From Haliotis asinina (Eukaryota; Mollusca; Gastropoda; Lepetellida; Haliotidae), in NCBI RefSeq assembly GCF_037392515.1, contig NC_090295.1:23352501-23416500 (forward strand): a DNA stretch of 64,000 nt. Reading direction: 5' to 3'. The translations under genes were made by a program, and so were the position numbers. This document shows, in pieces, positions 48,056 to 61,026 of this stretch. Position 1 is the first letter of the stretch, and each line of letters opens with the position of its first letter. Under the pieces are notes generated by a model, which was not told where the DNA came from, made no database searches, and was given only the letters and a program-made list of their open reading frames with translations.

Positions 48056-50265
48056 ACAGCTACGATTTGGTGTAAAGGTTTGACAATAATCTTTTCAGCG
48101 TTACCAATTTGTTTTACAAATATCAGTTCATGTATAATCAGTACCTTACAAAACTATGGATCATTTGCAAAATCTAGCTGAGAGCAGCGGACTGAAGCAA
48201 GAGGCTACATTTACATTAGAGAGTCTAAACTTGTGACAGGTAGTATATGAAGGCCAGTTTTAGTATCCTTCACCGTGATAATGCCTCGGATATAGCTACA
48301 AGCTGTGTAAAGCAATACTCGACCATTCACTTTCAGTATGATTGTTTTCCATCCAACTGCATTAAAATGACAATTCGGATGAAGACACGTCAGATTGTCA
48401 AGTGCTTTATTGTCATTCAAACAAGTTGACAGGTACATAAAAAATAATTTTTCGGGTAACAGCTTGAGTATAACGGAAGGCTGTTATTGTTTATTGTTAT
48501 GCAATAAACCAGATGTGGCTTTCTATAACGGTGCCAGTGTTCATACAGGTTGAAAAGATTATTTTCTTGTCAATGACATAAGACATTCTCCCTTTGTATT
48601 ATTTAATTACGACAACATCATTTAGTGGGTTATGCCTATAAAACCAGCATACAATCGGTCATACACACATGTGCATGCATTCAGACTGATAAGTGCAATA
48701 TGCTTGATCGTGACGCTGCACCTCATTTCACTTCACCTCTTTTAACTTTAAGCCGGAACTGGCATTATTGTGCTAAGGGACGCAACCATGTAAGGCCGGA
48801 CGGTGACCGCCCGAGGCAACCAGTCCACCTGACTAGCCTGAATATATATCCAAGAATATATATATATAATATTGATAGTAACAAATGAACGCATTTAAAT
48901 GATAAGGAGTCCTAGTGAGATTCATAACTTCAGAAATCTAGACTTACTTCCTTCAGGGCTTTAGTATTGCAGGGAGTGCTAGTCAGATGTGAAAATAGTG
49001 CGGTTAAGGGACTGTGAGACAAACTACATGTACACTGTACGCAGAGCTAGGCATTAGGGCAAATAATGTGGTAAGGGGACTGTGAGACAGGCTACCTATG
49101 TCCATGCGCTACCAACAAACCGCATAAACACCGCCCTTTGTAAACAAACACATTCGTCCCATTTCAACGTTTCCCTTAAAGTAGCAGAGAGTTAAGCTTG
49201 TTTTCATAATGCACACCACCTATCCCCACAAGGCATACGTGCTTACACAGCCTGACAACATAAGTATCCCATCGACATACACAATTACGTCACAAGTGTG
49301 TCCCATATGTCTACATACTGCACGACCCTAAGCTAGGGTCCGCTTATATCGGTATTATGGACTGCGCGTGTTAGTCACAAGAACCTGGACACTAGTGGTT
49401 TCACCTGACGGCGCACGCCCAATAACGAGGCACTTTCACTGACTATGTATAGCGTGGCAACACCTTGTGAACAGCATACAGTCAAGCTAAACGAAAGGAT
49501 GAAATGTTGACCCAGATCTTCTCTACCTGCTGACGTCAGGACGCTAACAGATCAGAAGGTATAATGTATACATATTTCACAGATTTGCAACGTATCAAAA
49601 ATTTTCTGAGCATTATTACCTACATCGTATTCAGCTGTCAAATATAGGCAGCTACAGCTGTCATGGCGAGTGGCCGATCGAAGTCGAGTCGAGCCGATGC
49701 GTAAATGTCTCGTGTGGAATTGGGAGTTTGCCAGCTTGTTATACATTACGTAACGTATGTTTATAGCCTATAGGTGCATGTTTACATGAAGTGGTATGTA
49801 CGTCAAGCCGTATTAACGGGTGGAGAGTGTCTTTAACTGAATTAACTTGTTTCAAATGTGCAGCTTCCGGGTCCATCAGTTTGCCAACACAGGTCAGCAA
49901 GAAGTTGCATACTACATAGACAGTCGTGCTACTACTCCGTAGAAGGCTAACCAAACGTATTTCTGACTGATATGAAATGGTAAAGTGTGCTTCTTCTCAT
50001 CTCTTGGAAAATATCCCTTTTCGCTCCTGTTTTCCTATCTGTATATCACGTATATGTCATGCCCTTGATATATAGCACACAAAATGCTTTTCTTCAATCT
50101 GCCCCAGCTGGCCACATCCATTAATCGAAATGTATACATCCATCGCATAAACATGTGAACATTCTGTGAACAATAGCTTTGTGATCTTTGGCTCTTTCTA
50201 AATGTTATGGATTCAGTCTATTATCTGAATGTCGTTATTTCAACCATGCTCTTGTCTAAGCTATA
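48056..50265. other. Intergenic, nothing recognised beyond a short duplication
   Basis: A phrase of about 30 bp (gt.aaggggactgtgagaca) occurs twice, near 49003 and 49068. No gene supported. Confidence 0.4.
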
Positions 50266-50267
50266 GG

Positions 50268-50492
50268 TCCTTGTAGGATCCGCGTTAAAATTGGTCTTCA
50301 GTAATAGGCGACTAATGGGGTTGGGTTGTCAGGATTGCTGACTTGGTTGACAAATATCATAGGTTCTCAACTGCGTTGATCGGTGCTCATGATGTTGATC
50401 CCTGGATTGCCTGGTCCACATTCAATTATTTACAGACCGCTACAACATGGCTGGAATGCTGCTGCGAGCGGTGTAAAACTAAACTTACTACA
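50268..50492 (+). mobile_element. SINE family B
   Basis: ggtcttcagtaa, ggcgactaatggggttgggttgtcagg, gacttggttgacaa, gttgatccctggattgcctggtcc, caattatttacagaccgc and ggctggaatgctgctgcgagcggtgtaaaac. Confidence 0.8.
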
Positions 50493-51284
50493 AGTCCCTG
50501 TCCCCGACTGTAATCATGAAGGTTTCCCCCAAGACACGTTCTGCGGTGCTGTTTAATATGTGTGAGTGAAAAAGAAAACGGTCAGTGTCAGTTCGGTCAA
50601 CCGTATCGAATAATCGTAAACCATCCAACGATGGAAAATTTATTATAGGTCCACACAAACAGCAAAGTCAAGCGTAAAACTGACACTGCGGTGATCGCTG
50701 TCCAATTTTACTTTTGTACAGGTATAAGCATTCACACCCCATGGAAACAGAATAGATGTTGGCCTGTTATTGAAATCGTTTCCAGTGTCAACAATTGAAA
50801 AGCTCAAGTGACTTCCAACCTGTTGCATTCAAGCGTGAAAGGGGGAACGCTGTGTATGGTATGAGGGCAACACTGATAACTTTAGTTATGAATGATTGTG
50901 ATAACGTAACATTTTCACTCAGCACTGTTAACACCTCAGTGGACACCTTCGGCGTCATGTTGGCATTCACGTGTAAACCAATATATTTAAATTTGTGTGC
51001 GTCGAAAATGACAGACTATTGTATGGCATTGAATTTGATAGCACGTAGGAACTGTCTTTAAACAGTTTCTTTTAACATTCGACAGTGAGATTTCTTATAG
51101 GTATTTCGACATCATTGGATACAGAAATAATAGTCAGATACCCATGATAGATCCGTCGCTGTTTGTTTGTTGTCTGTTTCTTGAGGGCTGGGGGCTGGGG
51201 TAGGACCATCATTGAGCTATTATAAATAGTAAATCTACCACGGTGCGCGATGCTACATCACCATGTTTAACCGACAGGTATGTT

Positions 51285-51649
51285 TATCCAGGTACACGGC
51301 GCCACAACGATAATCGTCATACCTCACCATTATAACTGGCACGTATATCTACCCAGGTACACGGTGCCACAGCTATAATCGTCATACCTCACCATTATGA
51401 CTGACATGTATATATATATATATATCTATCTGTTCAGGTACACAGTGCTACAACTATAATCATCATCATCATCATCATCATTATAAGGCGACTGCTTGCC
51501 GTAAGACGCGACTAACGGGATCGGGTGGTCAGGCCCGCTGACTTGGTTGCCACATGTCCGCCTCCGCCACTTTGCTGGAGCATTGCTGAGTGCGGCGTAA
51601 AACTAAACTCACTCATCCACAAGTATAATTGTTATCTATATCTTGTCAG
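51285..51649 (+). repeat. Tandem copies of splice acceptor plus exon start before the ankyrin gene's first visible exon
   Basis: Acceptor-like CAG followed by GTACACGG/GTACACAG occurs at 51289-51291, 51354-51356 and 51435-51437. Each is followed by gcyacar.yataat.atcat-type sequence like that of the genuine exon at 51650 (GTGCACGGTGCCACGACG). Spacing is 65, 81 and 212 bp; the last falls to about 78 bp once the SINE at 51485-51618 is removed. Only the final copy has the ATG; the first two copies read ATACCT at that point. Confidence 0.85.
51485..51618 (+). mobile_element. SINE family B with internal deletion
   Basis: ggcgactgcttgccgtaagacgcgactaacgggatcgggtggtcaggcccgctgacttgg is joined near gccacatgtcc to cgcctccgccactttgctggagcattgctgagtgcggcgtaaaac. 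The middle third is missing. It is inserted inside the acceptor-repeat array. Confidence 0.85.
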
Positions 51650-51676
51650 GTGCACGGTGCCACGACGATAATCGCC

Positions 51677-54008
51677 ATGCATCACCACGACATACCTTTC
51701 ATTGACGATGATGCATCGCATCCCGGACCAACACAGAACCACGTTCAAAACCATTCCTCGCAAGCTACTGCTCCAGAACAACGCAGAAGTAAGTGAAACA
51801 TAACTGTAGTTGTTTTGTCGCTGAGCTCAACAATGCCATGGGCTCTATATGGTCAACTGAAGCAGCAGTCGTAGCATGAAGAACAAGAGTACCAGAGGCA
51901 AACACGAACTTTCATAATACACGAATTTAAGCATTTTTCTGGGAATGAAACCTTTCGTTCTGACGAACGGTCGTTCGTTCACTTATTACAATACTATCTA
52001 CGATAATATCAGATACATACGTCGTGTTGCTTCAACCATTAGTCCAGTACTTCACTATTACAAACATGGAATGAAGATTCGAGATGCACACATAAATCGT
52101 TCTTTCGTTAAATTAGCATATCTCTTGTTCATCGGTCTAGACGAATACGTCATGCTGAAGTTAGATACCGTAAACTATTTAACATTGTTTCATCTAATTA
52201 GAGATAACTGATGCATGACGAGTGTTTTGACTCATCCGTGACATGGTAAATGATATCTTTTTGCATCAGTCAAGACGAATAAGCTGTGCTGAAGTAGCCA
52301 TGAAATATGCGATATATGTTCATCTTGTGAGAGTGAGTGACTGAGTTTACCTTTAGAACATTTTTAGCAATATTCCAGTAATATCACGGCGGGGGACACC
52401 AGAAATGGACTTCACACAATGTATTCACTAGGCTACCTTACCGCCCACCATCCTGTAAGAGATAACCAGAGTAAATGTTTTGAATCACCCGGAACATGTA
52501 TGACTGAGTGCTGTCATTTTTTGGTCTGCGTTTTAACAGATAAAGTGCCCCGCGTCCCCGAAACTTCCCTCCAAATCGTTCCCTATGTTCCACCACGGAC
52601 GAGACGGTTTACTGACCTGCAATACGCTGCCAAAGATGGAAACTTGCAACTGGTGAAGCAGCTGTTATCAGAGGGACGCACTGATATAGAAAGTATAGGA
52701 GAATATGGGCGAACTGCAGTCATGTTGGCAGCGGAGAAAGGGCACAGAGTCGTGTTCGACGTCCTCGTAAACGCCGGTGGTAGTATGACTGTGATCGACG
52801 ATGACGGCAACAACATCCTTCATCTGGCTTGTCTTGGAGGCAACGTGGACATGGTGAGAGCTGTCCTGGCCAGGAACGTTGTCGACATCAACAGCAGGGG
52901 TCAGTTTGGACGAACACCTGTAATGGTCGCAGCAGAGAAGGGTTGTAAAGGGATGTATAACATGTTGGTGAGTTTCGGTGGGAATGAAGCACTTGTTGAT
53001 GCTGATGGCATGAACATCCTCCACGTTGCCTGTCTTGGAGGCAGGGAAGACATGGTGAGATACATCATTACAAAGAACATCTTGGATATCAACAGCAGAG
53101 GACAGTATGGAAGCACCCCTCTGATGCTGGCATCAGAGAAGGGTCATAAAGGAATATTTGACTTGATTGTAAAGCGAGGCGGCAATGTACGTACACTAGA
53201 TGACTTCGGGAACAATATCCTCCATATTGCCTGTTGTGGTGGCAATGTGAGGATGGTGAGGTATTTGATTTCTAAACGCTTCGTGGATATCAACAGCAGA
53301 GGACAGGACGGAGGTACGCCCATTATGTGTGCAGCAGAGAAGGGACACAGGGTTGTCTTTGACTTGCTTGTCAGAAGAGGAGGCAACGTTTCATTGGTAG
53401 ATGATAAAGGTGATGACATTCTCCACGCGGCCTGTTTGGGGGGTAATGTGGATATGGTCAGGTATATACTGGCCAAATACAGGATTCCTGTGAACAGGAG
53501 GGGGCAGTTCGGACGGAACCCAGTCATGGCGGCAACGCAGCAAGGTTGTAAAAACCTGTTTGACTATCTTGTGCGAAAAGGTGGCAACGTGCTCCATATC
53601 GACTACGAAGGAAACAACATTCTTCATGTTGCGTGTATAGGAGGCCATGTTCAGATAGTAGAACACGTCCTATCTCTAGGGTTTGGCCTTGATATCAACA
53701 GCAGAGGTCAAAGGGGCAGGACACCTGTGTGGGTTGCTGCCCACATGGGACCCAAAGACGTCTTTGACTTTCTGGTAAGGGAAGGAGCCGACGTTTCCCA
53801 AGCGGACGACGACGGTAACAACATCCTACATGCTGCATGTCTTGGTGATAATGTAGAGATGGTGAGACACATACTCGCTAAAAAGATCGTGGATATTAAT
53901 TTTAGGAATAAAAATAAGTCGACGGCAGCAATGCTAGTCAACAATGATGGACAACGGTCAATATTTGATACGCTCGTTGCTCACGGGTGTGCAGTAGATC
54001 TAGACTAA
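51677..54008 (+). CDS. Ankyrin-repeat protein built from 67-residue double repeats
   Basis: Two exons, 51677-51788 (coding part of an exon starting 51650) and 52540-54008 (TAA), join in phase 1 and give 526 residues. The N-terminal 37 residues are polar, with a HHHD and an acidic FIDDDA stretch. An isolated ankyrin repeat follows (about 60-93). Six double repeats start at about 94, 161, 228, 295, 362 and 430, and a final half starts at 497: 14 repeats in all. Each double unit reads G.TP.M.AAEKG, FD.LV..GGNV, DD.GNNILH.ACLGGNVDMVR and VDINSRGQ. No membrane segment, kinase, death or other domain is seen. Ankyrin stacks bind proteins; the partner is unknown. The frame is open before 52540, but that sequence is an intron with a SINE. 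The alternative is a first exon further upstream, since the frame is open before the ATG. Confidence 0.85.
52331..52450 (-). mobile_element. SINE family A, reverse, in the ankyrin-gene intron
   Basis: gtgagtgactgagtttacc, then ttttagcaatattccagtaatatcacggcgggggacaccagaaatggacttcacaca, then cactaggctaccttaccgccc. An apparent upstream extension of the ankyrin frame (from 52419) starts inside this SINE and is not protein-coding evidence. Confidence 0.8.
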
Positions 54009-54629
54009 CCCAAAGGGTCCACTCGGGTTTAAATATTGACATGTGATATTAAATGTGATATATATTTAATACAAGCATGATAATCTCAAACGGACGGAAC
54101 ACGGATGCAGATTAAATGTCTCTGTGGACCAGGATGAAGGCAATATGTCGTGTTGTGTCAGTCGTCAGCACTCCAGCAATATCAGCAATATCACGGCAGC
54201 TTGAACAATATCATATTCGATACCGGTGAAGCAAACTGTAAGTATCGATCTGTCTAGATTGCTATTGTGTGAGTAGTAAACACAGGTGAGTCATACATAA
54301 TTATAAAATGTTTGTTCATTTCGAACTAAACGCCAGATGTCGAAGACATGTCTCCATAACAAGCCTGCATATGTTATGAAATATAGCATATAATAGAAAT
54401 GAACTCCCGTCGGTGACTAGTATTTCCACTAGCGAGGTATATGTCTTGTTAGGTATTAAAGAACAGTAACAATAAATCCGGGAGGAAATCAACAAAAATA
54501 TTCAGTAACGAATCAGATGTGTGCAGAAAAGATCTGATCACAGGAATAGTCAAAAGTACCAAAGTATACCAAAGTGTAACAGAAGAAGTATCACCTCAGG
54601 CACGGGTCTTTGTTCAAAATATGCCTGTT
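54009..54629 (+). other. Probable 3' UTR and flank of the ankyrin gene
   Basis: An ATTAAA polyadenylation-like hexamer is at 54048-54053, only 40 bp after the stop. A short SINE-tail-like piece (ccagcaatatcagcaatatcacggc) is near 54172. No coding signal. Confidence 0.4.
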
Positions 54630-56490
54630 CACCCAGCAGAACATCGGTACCCGGTAAGGCGAGATGGCTGACCCAGCAGTAAATCGGTACGATGTGGAGA
54701 GATAGTTATGTGATAGCTGACCCAGCAGTAAATCGGTATGATGTGGAGAGATAGTTATGTGATAGTTGACCCAGCAGTAAATCGGTATGATGTGGAGAGA
54801 TAGTTATGTGATAGTTGACCCAGCAGTAAATCGGTACGATGTGGAGAGATAGTTATGTGATAGCTGACCCAGCAGTAAATCGGTACGATGTGGAGAGATA
54901 GTTATGTGATAGTTGACCCAGCAGTAAATCGGTATGATGTGGAGAGATAGTTAGGTGATAGCTGACCCAGCAGTAAATCGGTATGATGTGGAGAGATAGT
55001 TATGTGACAGTTGACCCAGCAGTAAATCGGTATGATGTGGAGAGATAGTTATGTGACAGTTGATCCAGCAGTAAATCGGTACGATGTGGAGAGATAGTTA
55101 TGTGATAGTTGACCCAGCAGTAAATCGGTATGATGTGGAGAGATAGTTAGGTGATAGCTGACCCAGCAGTAAATCGGTATGATGTGGAGAGATAGTTAGG
55201 TGATAGCTGACCCAGCAGTAAATCGGTACGATGTGGAGAGATAGTTATGTGACAGTTGACCCAGCAGTAAATCGGTATGATGTGGAGAGATAGTTAGGTG
55301 ATAGCTGACCCAGCAGTAAATCGGTATGATGTGGAGAGATAGTTAGGTGATAGCTGACCCAGCAGTAAATCGGTACGATGTGGAGAGATAGTTATGTGAC
55401 AGTTGACCCAGCAGTAAATCGGTACGATGTGGAGAGATAGTTATGTGATAGTTGACCCAGCAGTAAATCGGTACGATGTGGAGAGATAGTTATGTGATAG
55501 TTGACCCAGCAGTAAATCGGTATGATGTGGAGAGATAGTTATGTGATAGTTGACCCAGCAGTAAATCGGTATGATGTGGAGAGATAGTTATGTGATAGCT
55601 GACCCAGCAGTAAATCGGTATGATGTGGAGAGATAGTTAGGTGATAGCTGACCCAGCAGTAAATCGGTACGATGTGGAGAGATAGTTATGTGACAGTTGA
55701 CCCAGCAGTAAATCGGTACGATGTGGAGAGATAGTTATGTGATAGTTGACCCAGCAGTAAATCGGTATGATGTGGAGAGATAGTTAGGTGATAGCTTACC
55801 CAGCAGTAAATCGGTATGATGTGGAGAGATAGTTATGTGATAGCTGACCCAGCAGTAAACCAGTAAGATGTGGAGAGATAGTTATGTGATAGCTTACCCA
55901 GCAGTAAATCGGTATGATGTGGAGAGATAGTTATGTGATAGCTGACCCAGCAGTAAACCAGTAAGATGTGGAGAGATAGTTATGTGATAGCTTACCCAGC
56001 AGTAAATCGGTATGATGTGGAGAGATAGTTAGGTGATAGCTGACCCAGCAGTAAACCAGTAAGATGTGGAGAGATAGTTAGGTGATAGCTGACCCAGCAG
56101 TAAATCGGCACACGATGGGGTGAGAGGGTAATGCGATGGCTGACTCAGCAGTAAATCGATACCCGGTAGGGCAAGATGGTAAAGTGATAGTTGACCCAGC
56201 AGTAAATCGTACCTGGTTGGTTGAGATGGCTATGTGATAGACGACCCAGCAATAATTGGGTACCCAGTAGGGTGAGTTAGTTACGTGATAGTTGACCGTA
56301 AATCGATACGATTGGGTGAGATAGTTATGTGATAGTTGACCCAGCAGTAAATCGGTACGATGGGGTGAGATAGTTATGTGATAGTTGACCCAGCAGTAAA
56401 TCGGTACGATTGGGTGAGATAGTTATGTGATAGTTGACCCAGCAGTAAATCGTTACCCAGTAGGGTAAAATGTTAATGCGATAGTGGGCC
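54630..56490. repeat. 49-bp minisatellite, about 37-38 units
   Basis: The unit is gacccagcagtaaatcggta + ygatgtggagagatagtta + kgtgatagyt. Starts are at 49-bp steps from 54670; the last is at 56436. Copies vary at four main sites: tac/tat, tat/tag, gata/gaca and ttgac/ctgac. Distal copies (after 55850) carry ccagtaag or acccggtaggg variants, so the array is homogeneous in the middle and worn at both ends. It lies about 620 bp beyond the ankyrin stop. Confidence 0.95.
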
Positions 56491-57900
56491 TTGAATCTCA
56501 CTGGCAGCCTCATTTACATAATCCTCGGAGAGAAGAATATGCAGATGGAATTCACACGTATCCATGTACATTGACCATGGTTATATCAAACATAATGATA
56601 TTAATAATACGATATAGAGGGACTTTCATAATAGAATTTGGCGCATTGTAAATCAACAACATTAGAATTTTTAATAAACTAAGTCTTTTTAAACCATGTT
56701 AAACATTCGTCAAATGCAAAAAATACACGTGGACCAAGCCATATTGCCACACGTGAATATCACGAAGAATTCAGGGCATGAATTACTCCCAAAACCTTTG
56801 GTAAGAGTTCAGAAGCTCTTTCAACGCCGCATGGTAAGAAATGAATTGAGCCTGTCCCCAGCTCTGACATGGTGATTCATACCCTAGAGTATCAAAGGAC
56901 ATAACGCGCGCAGTTGGATTTTATCTAGAGTTACAACGCATGCTTAGCCGTCAGCGACAGTCGCGCAGGATGAAAACGTGTGGCATTACACCAGATATAG
57001 CTTCATACAGTGTCAGTGATGAATGCATAATGACCTCAACACAGCTGAATCGTATCTATTCATACGAATTCACAGCACACTTTACCCAATATTCATCTCT
57101 CAACAGGTGTGATAAGACCGCAAGATGTATGAACATAGGTGTAAGTACATGTATACGTGACATACTATTCAAAATATGTTTAGGCGACGTGAAATATTAT
57201 GTAATTTGAAGGAATCACGAGTTCTTTAACTTTATTTGGGTGGCATATGTCATATGCTTGACAAATAAAAAACACATTGTGGGCGCTGCCACAAATGTAC
57301 TGCTGATTCAAACGGGACAAATTTACTGTACTCTGTAGCCTGTCAGCGAATACATAAGATAATTGTATTCTTAACTGTGAAATACACTACCCATTAAAAG
57401 TTGCACACACTTGAAGCACTCACTATTTGTTATTTACACATATGTGCCTACATCGAAGATGAATATGTCCACTACCTGGGGAACCAAGTCTAAACTTTCG
57501 ATGAGTATTTCCACATTTGGAATTTTCGCTGCATGCCATTTCATTTTAGCTGGTGCGAGGGATTTTTATGGTGCTTCCTTTAATGAAAACAAATCATGAC
57601 ACTATTGTCGTGCAATCTGTGTTCCTTGCCTGTGCTGTTACTCTTTTAACATTATGTTTACCCATAATGAGTTCAGGTTTGGACCGAACTTGAAATGTGA
57701 AACGATTGCGTACTAACTCGACGGGTCATAATTTACAGACCAGACTCATGCCAGTTACATTCGGACGCTGCTAGACAAAGGTAAGCTACCAGTATGGTCC
57801 GTCTCACTATGGCCCGCATGTTTTCACACCTTCTTAACTGATTCTGTTCTGAGCTCTCACTATGGACCACCTCCCCATATGGCTTCCCACTATGGACTGT
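56491..57900. other. Intergenic, nothing recognised
   Basis: No supported gene. The open stretch 56940-57209 has no motif. Confidence 0.4.
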
Positions 57901-57921
57901 GACTCCATTACAGCATAGTGA

Positions 57922-58167
57922 GTGAATGAGTGAGTGAGTGAGTTTAGTTTTACGCCACACTCAGCAATATTCCAGCTATATGGTGACGGTCTGTAAATAA
58001 TGGAGTCTGGACCAGACAATCCAGTGATCAAGAACATGAGCATCGGTCTGCGCAATTGGGAACCGATGACACGTGTCAACCAAGTCAGCGTGTCTGACCA
58101 CCCGATCCCGTTAGTCGCTTCGACCGACAAGCATAGCCGCCTTTTATGGCAAGCATGGCTTGCTGAA
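57922..58167 (-). mobile_element. SINE family B, reverse, with 13-bp target duplication
   Basis: tacagcatagtga is present at 57909-57921 and again at 58168-58180, fixing the ends. The body starts gtgaatgagtgagtgagtgag (tail repeat) and keeps every diagnostic block through ttatggcaagcatggcttgctgaa. This is the best-preserved insertion in the window. The head block with ggccttc is absent. Confidence 0.92.
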
Positions 58168-58180
58168 TACAGCATAGTGA

Positions 58181-60390
58181 ACTACTAAACAAAGAGAACC
58201 AACAACAGCACTAAACCTAATCTTATGTCCGTATGGCATGAATACTTTTCATGATGGATCAGTGCATGTAATATTAGGTTAATTGTATGACCACTGTTTA
58301 ACTAATTACACTCACATTTGTCAACCTGCGTATGGTTCCACTACGCACAAATTACATAGGCCTGCATGTTAAGGAGTACGGCAATGTACATATGTTGATT
58401 AAACTGTTGCCATTCGATAAATACTGAACGGAAAATTAAACAGAAATAATATGATCGGAGGTAAGATGATTCCGCACAAATGTGCAAAATTTAACTTAGA
58501 ACTTAAATTTATTTATGCTACACTGATTTAACATGCGCATCTATGGAAATTGCGTCAAGTGTCCGAATATAACTGACACGGGTCTGTATGACGAAGACAT
58601 ACAAATGTTATACATATTGTATTACGACGACAGTCTTCCAACATGACAGAAATGATCTATATCTTTGTTTCTTATTCCGTGTGTTGACACGACCTGTGAT
58701 ATCTGTATGTTATCGCTATATGTTTACCAAAAATAAAAGATTTGATTTTCGGGGTTTGCGTTTGTGGTGATTGCACATGCTGGTACTCTACCCCGACGAA
58801 TATACACCAGGTAGGTTTTATTGCAAGGAGAGAGAACAAAGCATCATTTTGCAGCATCCATTTGATTTCAAGGGGGGGAATAGGGGTCGGGTGGTTCAAA
58901 GGGACACAGCTGTTTCTTTATATTTCCAAACTTTTAATACTTGTTTCGGTTGATGTTTGAACTTGAATTTAATTTTAGTAATGGTATCTTCCCGTTTATA
59001 AATTTAATTTATCATTTCAGTTTTCAAAATGTGTGGCAAATGATCAAACGTGGGAAGGTTTGAGCTGATAATAAACTCGAAGAGATTTTTCGGTGATATT
59101 TACTACATAAACAATGTGTTGGATAAAGATAGGGAAGAAATAGATTGTTTGAAAAAGAAACCCAACGACCACCCACACAAATCAAATGGATTCTCTCTCA
59201 GAATTATGAATAGACACCCATCTTCTAATTCACAATCTAATTAAAATACCACTTCAAATTGTCCAACATTTTATGCCCAAAACTGCAATAAACTATTCAA
59301 ACAACACACCATCACTGATAACGTAGTGTCGTCTGCTCCGAAACCCCTCCACCGAGAAGTCGAATCTGCAAGCAGTTATGTGTTGACTGGCGTGAATTAG
59401 CGGATGGTTAGTCATTCGATAATTCTGTAATGAAATTTAATGCAGTCTTACTCACCCGAAAAAATCTTTGTTTCACAATTCTTCAATTCTGCCTTGGTGA
59501 ACTCAGCACCAAAGTCCGTAAGTTGTGTTTTAATCTAGAAGTCCTGCTTCCTCCTGCACTTGCTGGTAATATCAGTCCGAATATCACTGCGAATGAAGTA
59601 GTGAATCACACTTTGATGTTGTCATATTCCAGATTAACAGACGTATTCGCTATAAATTTCGCTCACATTTACAAAAGTACACCGGACCTAAACTCTGTTT
59701 CACCGAACCCCAAGAAGTCAACAGTGCTTTCGAATGACATTCGGTTGGATCGTTCCGATGAGCAACCATGGGAGACAAAGGCTAGAACCGACCTCGTATT
59801 ATGGTATAGTCCTCTTATTATCTTCGTGCCAAACGCACATGAACCTAACAGTTATTAGCTTATATACCGTGTGATATCAGATCAATCTTCCAAAACGATT
59901 TTAACTGTTATATGTCGCCTACCATCCCCCTGACACCCCTAGTGAATATTGAACTGTCCTTGAGCGCATGCTTGGTGTTTCTCGTGATGTTCTTGTTTGG
60001 TGACATCATAAAGATCACATCGAGAGAAAATGTTCATTTCTTGTGAAGTATACCGGTAAACGGCTTGTTTATCAAATTACCTGTTTTATTCGAACATGTA
60101 TGTAACATTTACAGCTGACTAAAAAGTGCGTTAAACGTCACCGTCAGACCGTCTCACAAACACTGGTTTAACAATTCCAACAGTCAACATCTAGCAAGAC
60201 TGTCCAAAACAGATACCAATGTGCAGCTGGCATTGGTCAGTGTAACGAATGATTTAAAAAAATACTCCACTGAAGTAGGTTTACTAACATGGTAAATGTT
60301 GAATATAGTTATTCTCACATATGTATAGATTACAAAATATGTAAGACAATAAAACAAATATAAAATAAAAATATTACTTAATTCTGAAAA
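58181..60390. other. Intergenic; one unrecognised open stretch
   Basis: The plus-strand frame 59430-59858 is open for 142 codons and starts with ATG. It has no domain, signal peptide or repeat I recognise and no clear splice context. It may be chance in AT-rich DNA. Confidence 0.35.
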
Positions 60391-60401
60391 CAATCGTTGA
60401 C

Positions 60402-61026
60402 CAGTCTAAGTAAACTTATCCTCAGTACTTTTCGTTACACTCCACTACTGAGTCGAACAGGACCTCATGGGAGGTCGCGTCAAGTAACCTTTCAGACTGA
60501 CCAATCGGAACACAGCTTACCAAATCGCGAAAGAGGACATTCGCACATACCTTTTGAACTTTCTATCTCAAAAAGGTTCGAACCCGAAATATTCTGAATG
60601 CTAATTAGCGTACACTCGCTTCCGGGTGATGCACATGGCGTGCGTACAACCATATCAACGGTGATAAATAGTCGCTGAAAATAGTGTTTTGGCAATATTC
60701 AAGGATGTCATCTAGCGGAAATATTAGCTAATGGTAACCATGTCAACAGAAACCCCAAAGCGTATATACTGCAGGTCAAATACTTGTGTTATATGCTGAT
60801 TTTTGTTTGTGGAGACATCTGTGTCAGTGACCTGAATATTTTGAAAGTCCCTCCAATCCCTAAATAGTAGCCGTTGTCTGATTGGTTAAATCTGTTTAAC
60901 CGTCTCGCGTTTCATTGGACGGTCATTGGTCGCTCAAAGGTTACCTGACGCGACCTTCTACTAGGTTATGTTTGACTCAGTGGTGGAGTGCAACGAAATA
61001 CACTGAGACTAAGTTTACTTAGACTG
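60402..61026. mobile_element. Mutator-type non-autonomous element with long inverted ends
   Basis: The ends CAGTCTAAGTAAACTTA... (60402-60510) and their reverse complement (60918-61026) align over about 105 bp. They share tttcgttacactccactactgagtc and aggtcgcgtcaagtaaccttt with scattered differences. The flanks aatcgttgac (60392-60401) and aatcattgac (61027-61036) match at 9 of 10, consistent with the 9-10-bp target duplication of Mutator-like elements. No transposase is inside the 625 bp. Confidence 0.8.

Noticed and set aside
52419..52539. N-terminal extension of the ankyrin frame
   Set aside because: It begins inside a reversed SINE, and a good acceptor (tttaacag) at 52539 joins in phase with the exon ending 51788.
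59430..59858. 142-codon frame as a gene
   Set aside because: No family resemblance, signal peptide, or flanking exon signals that I could identify.
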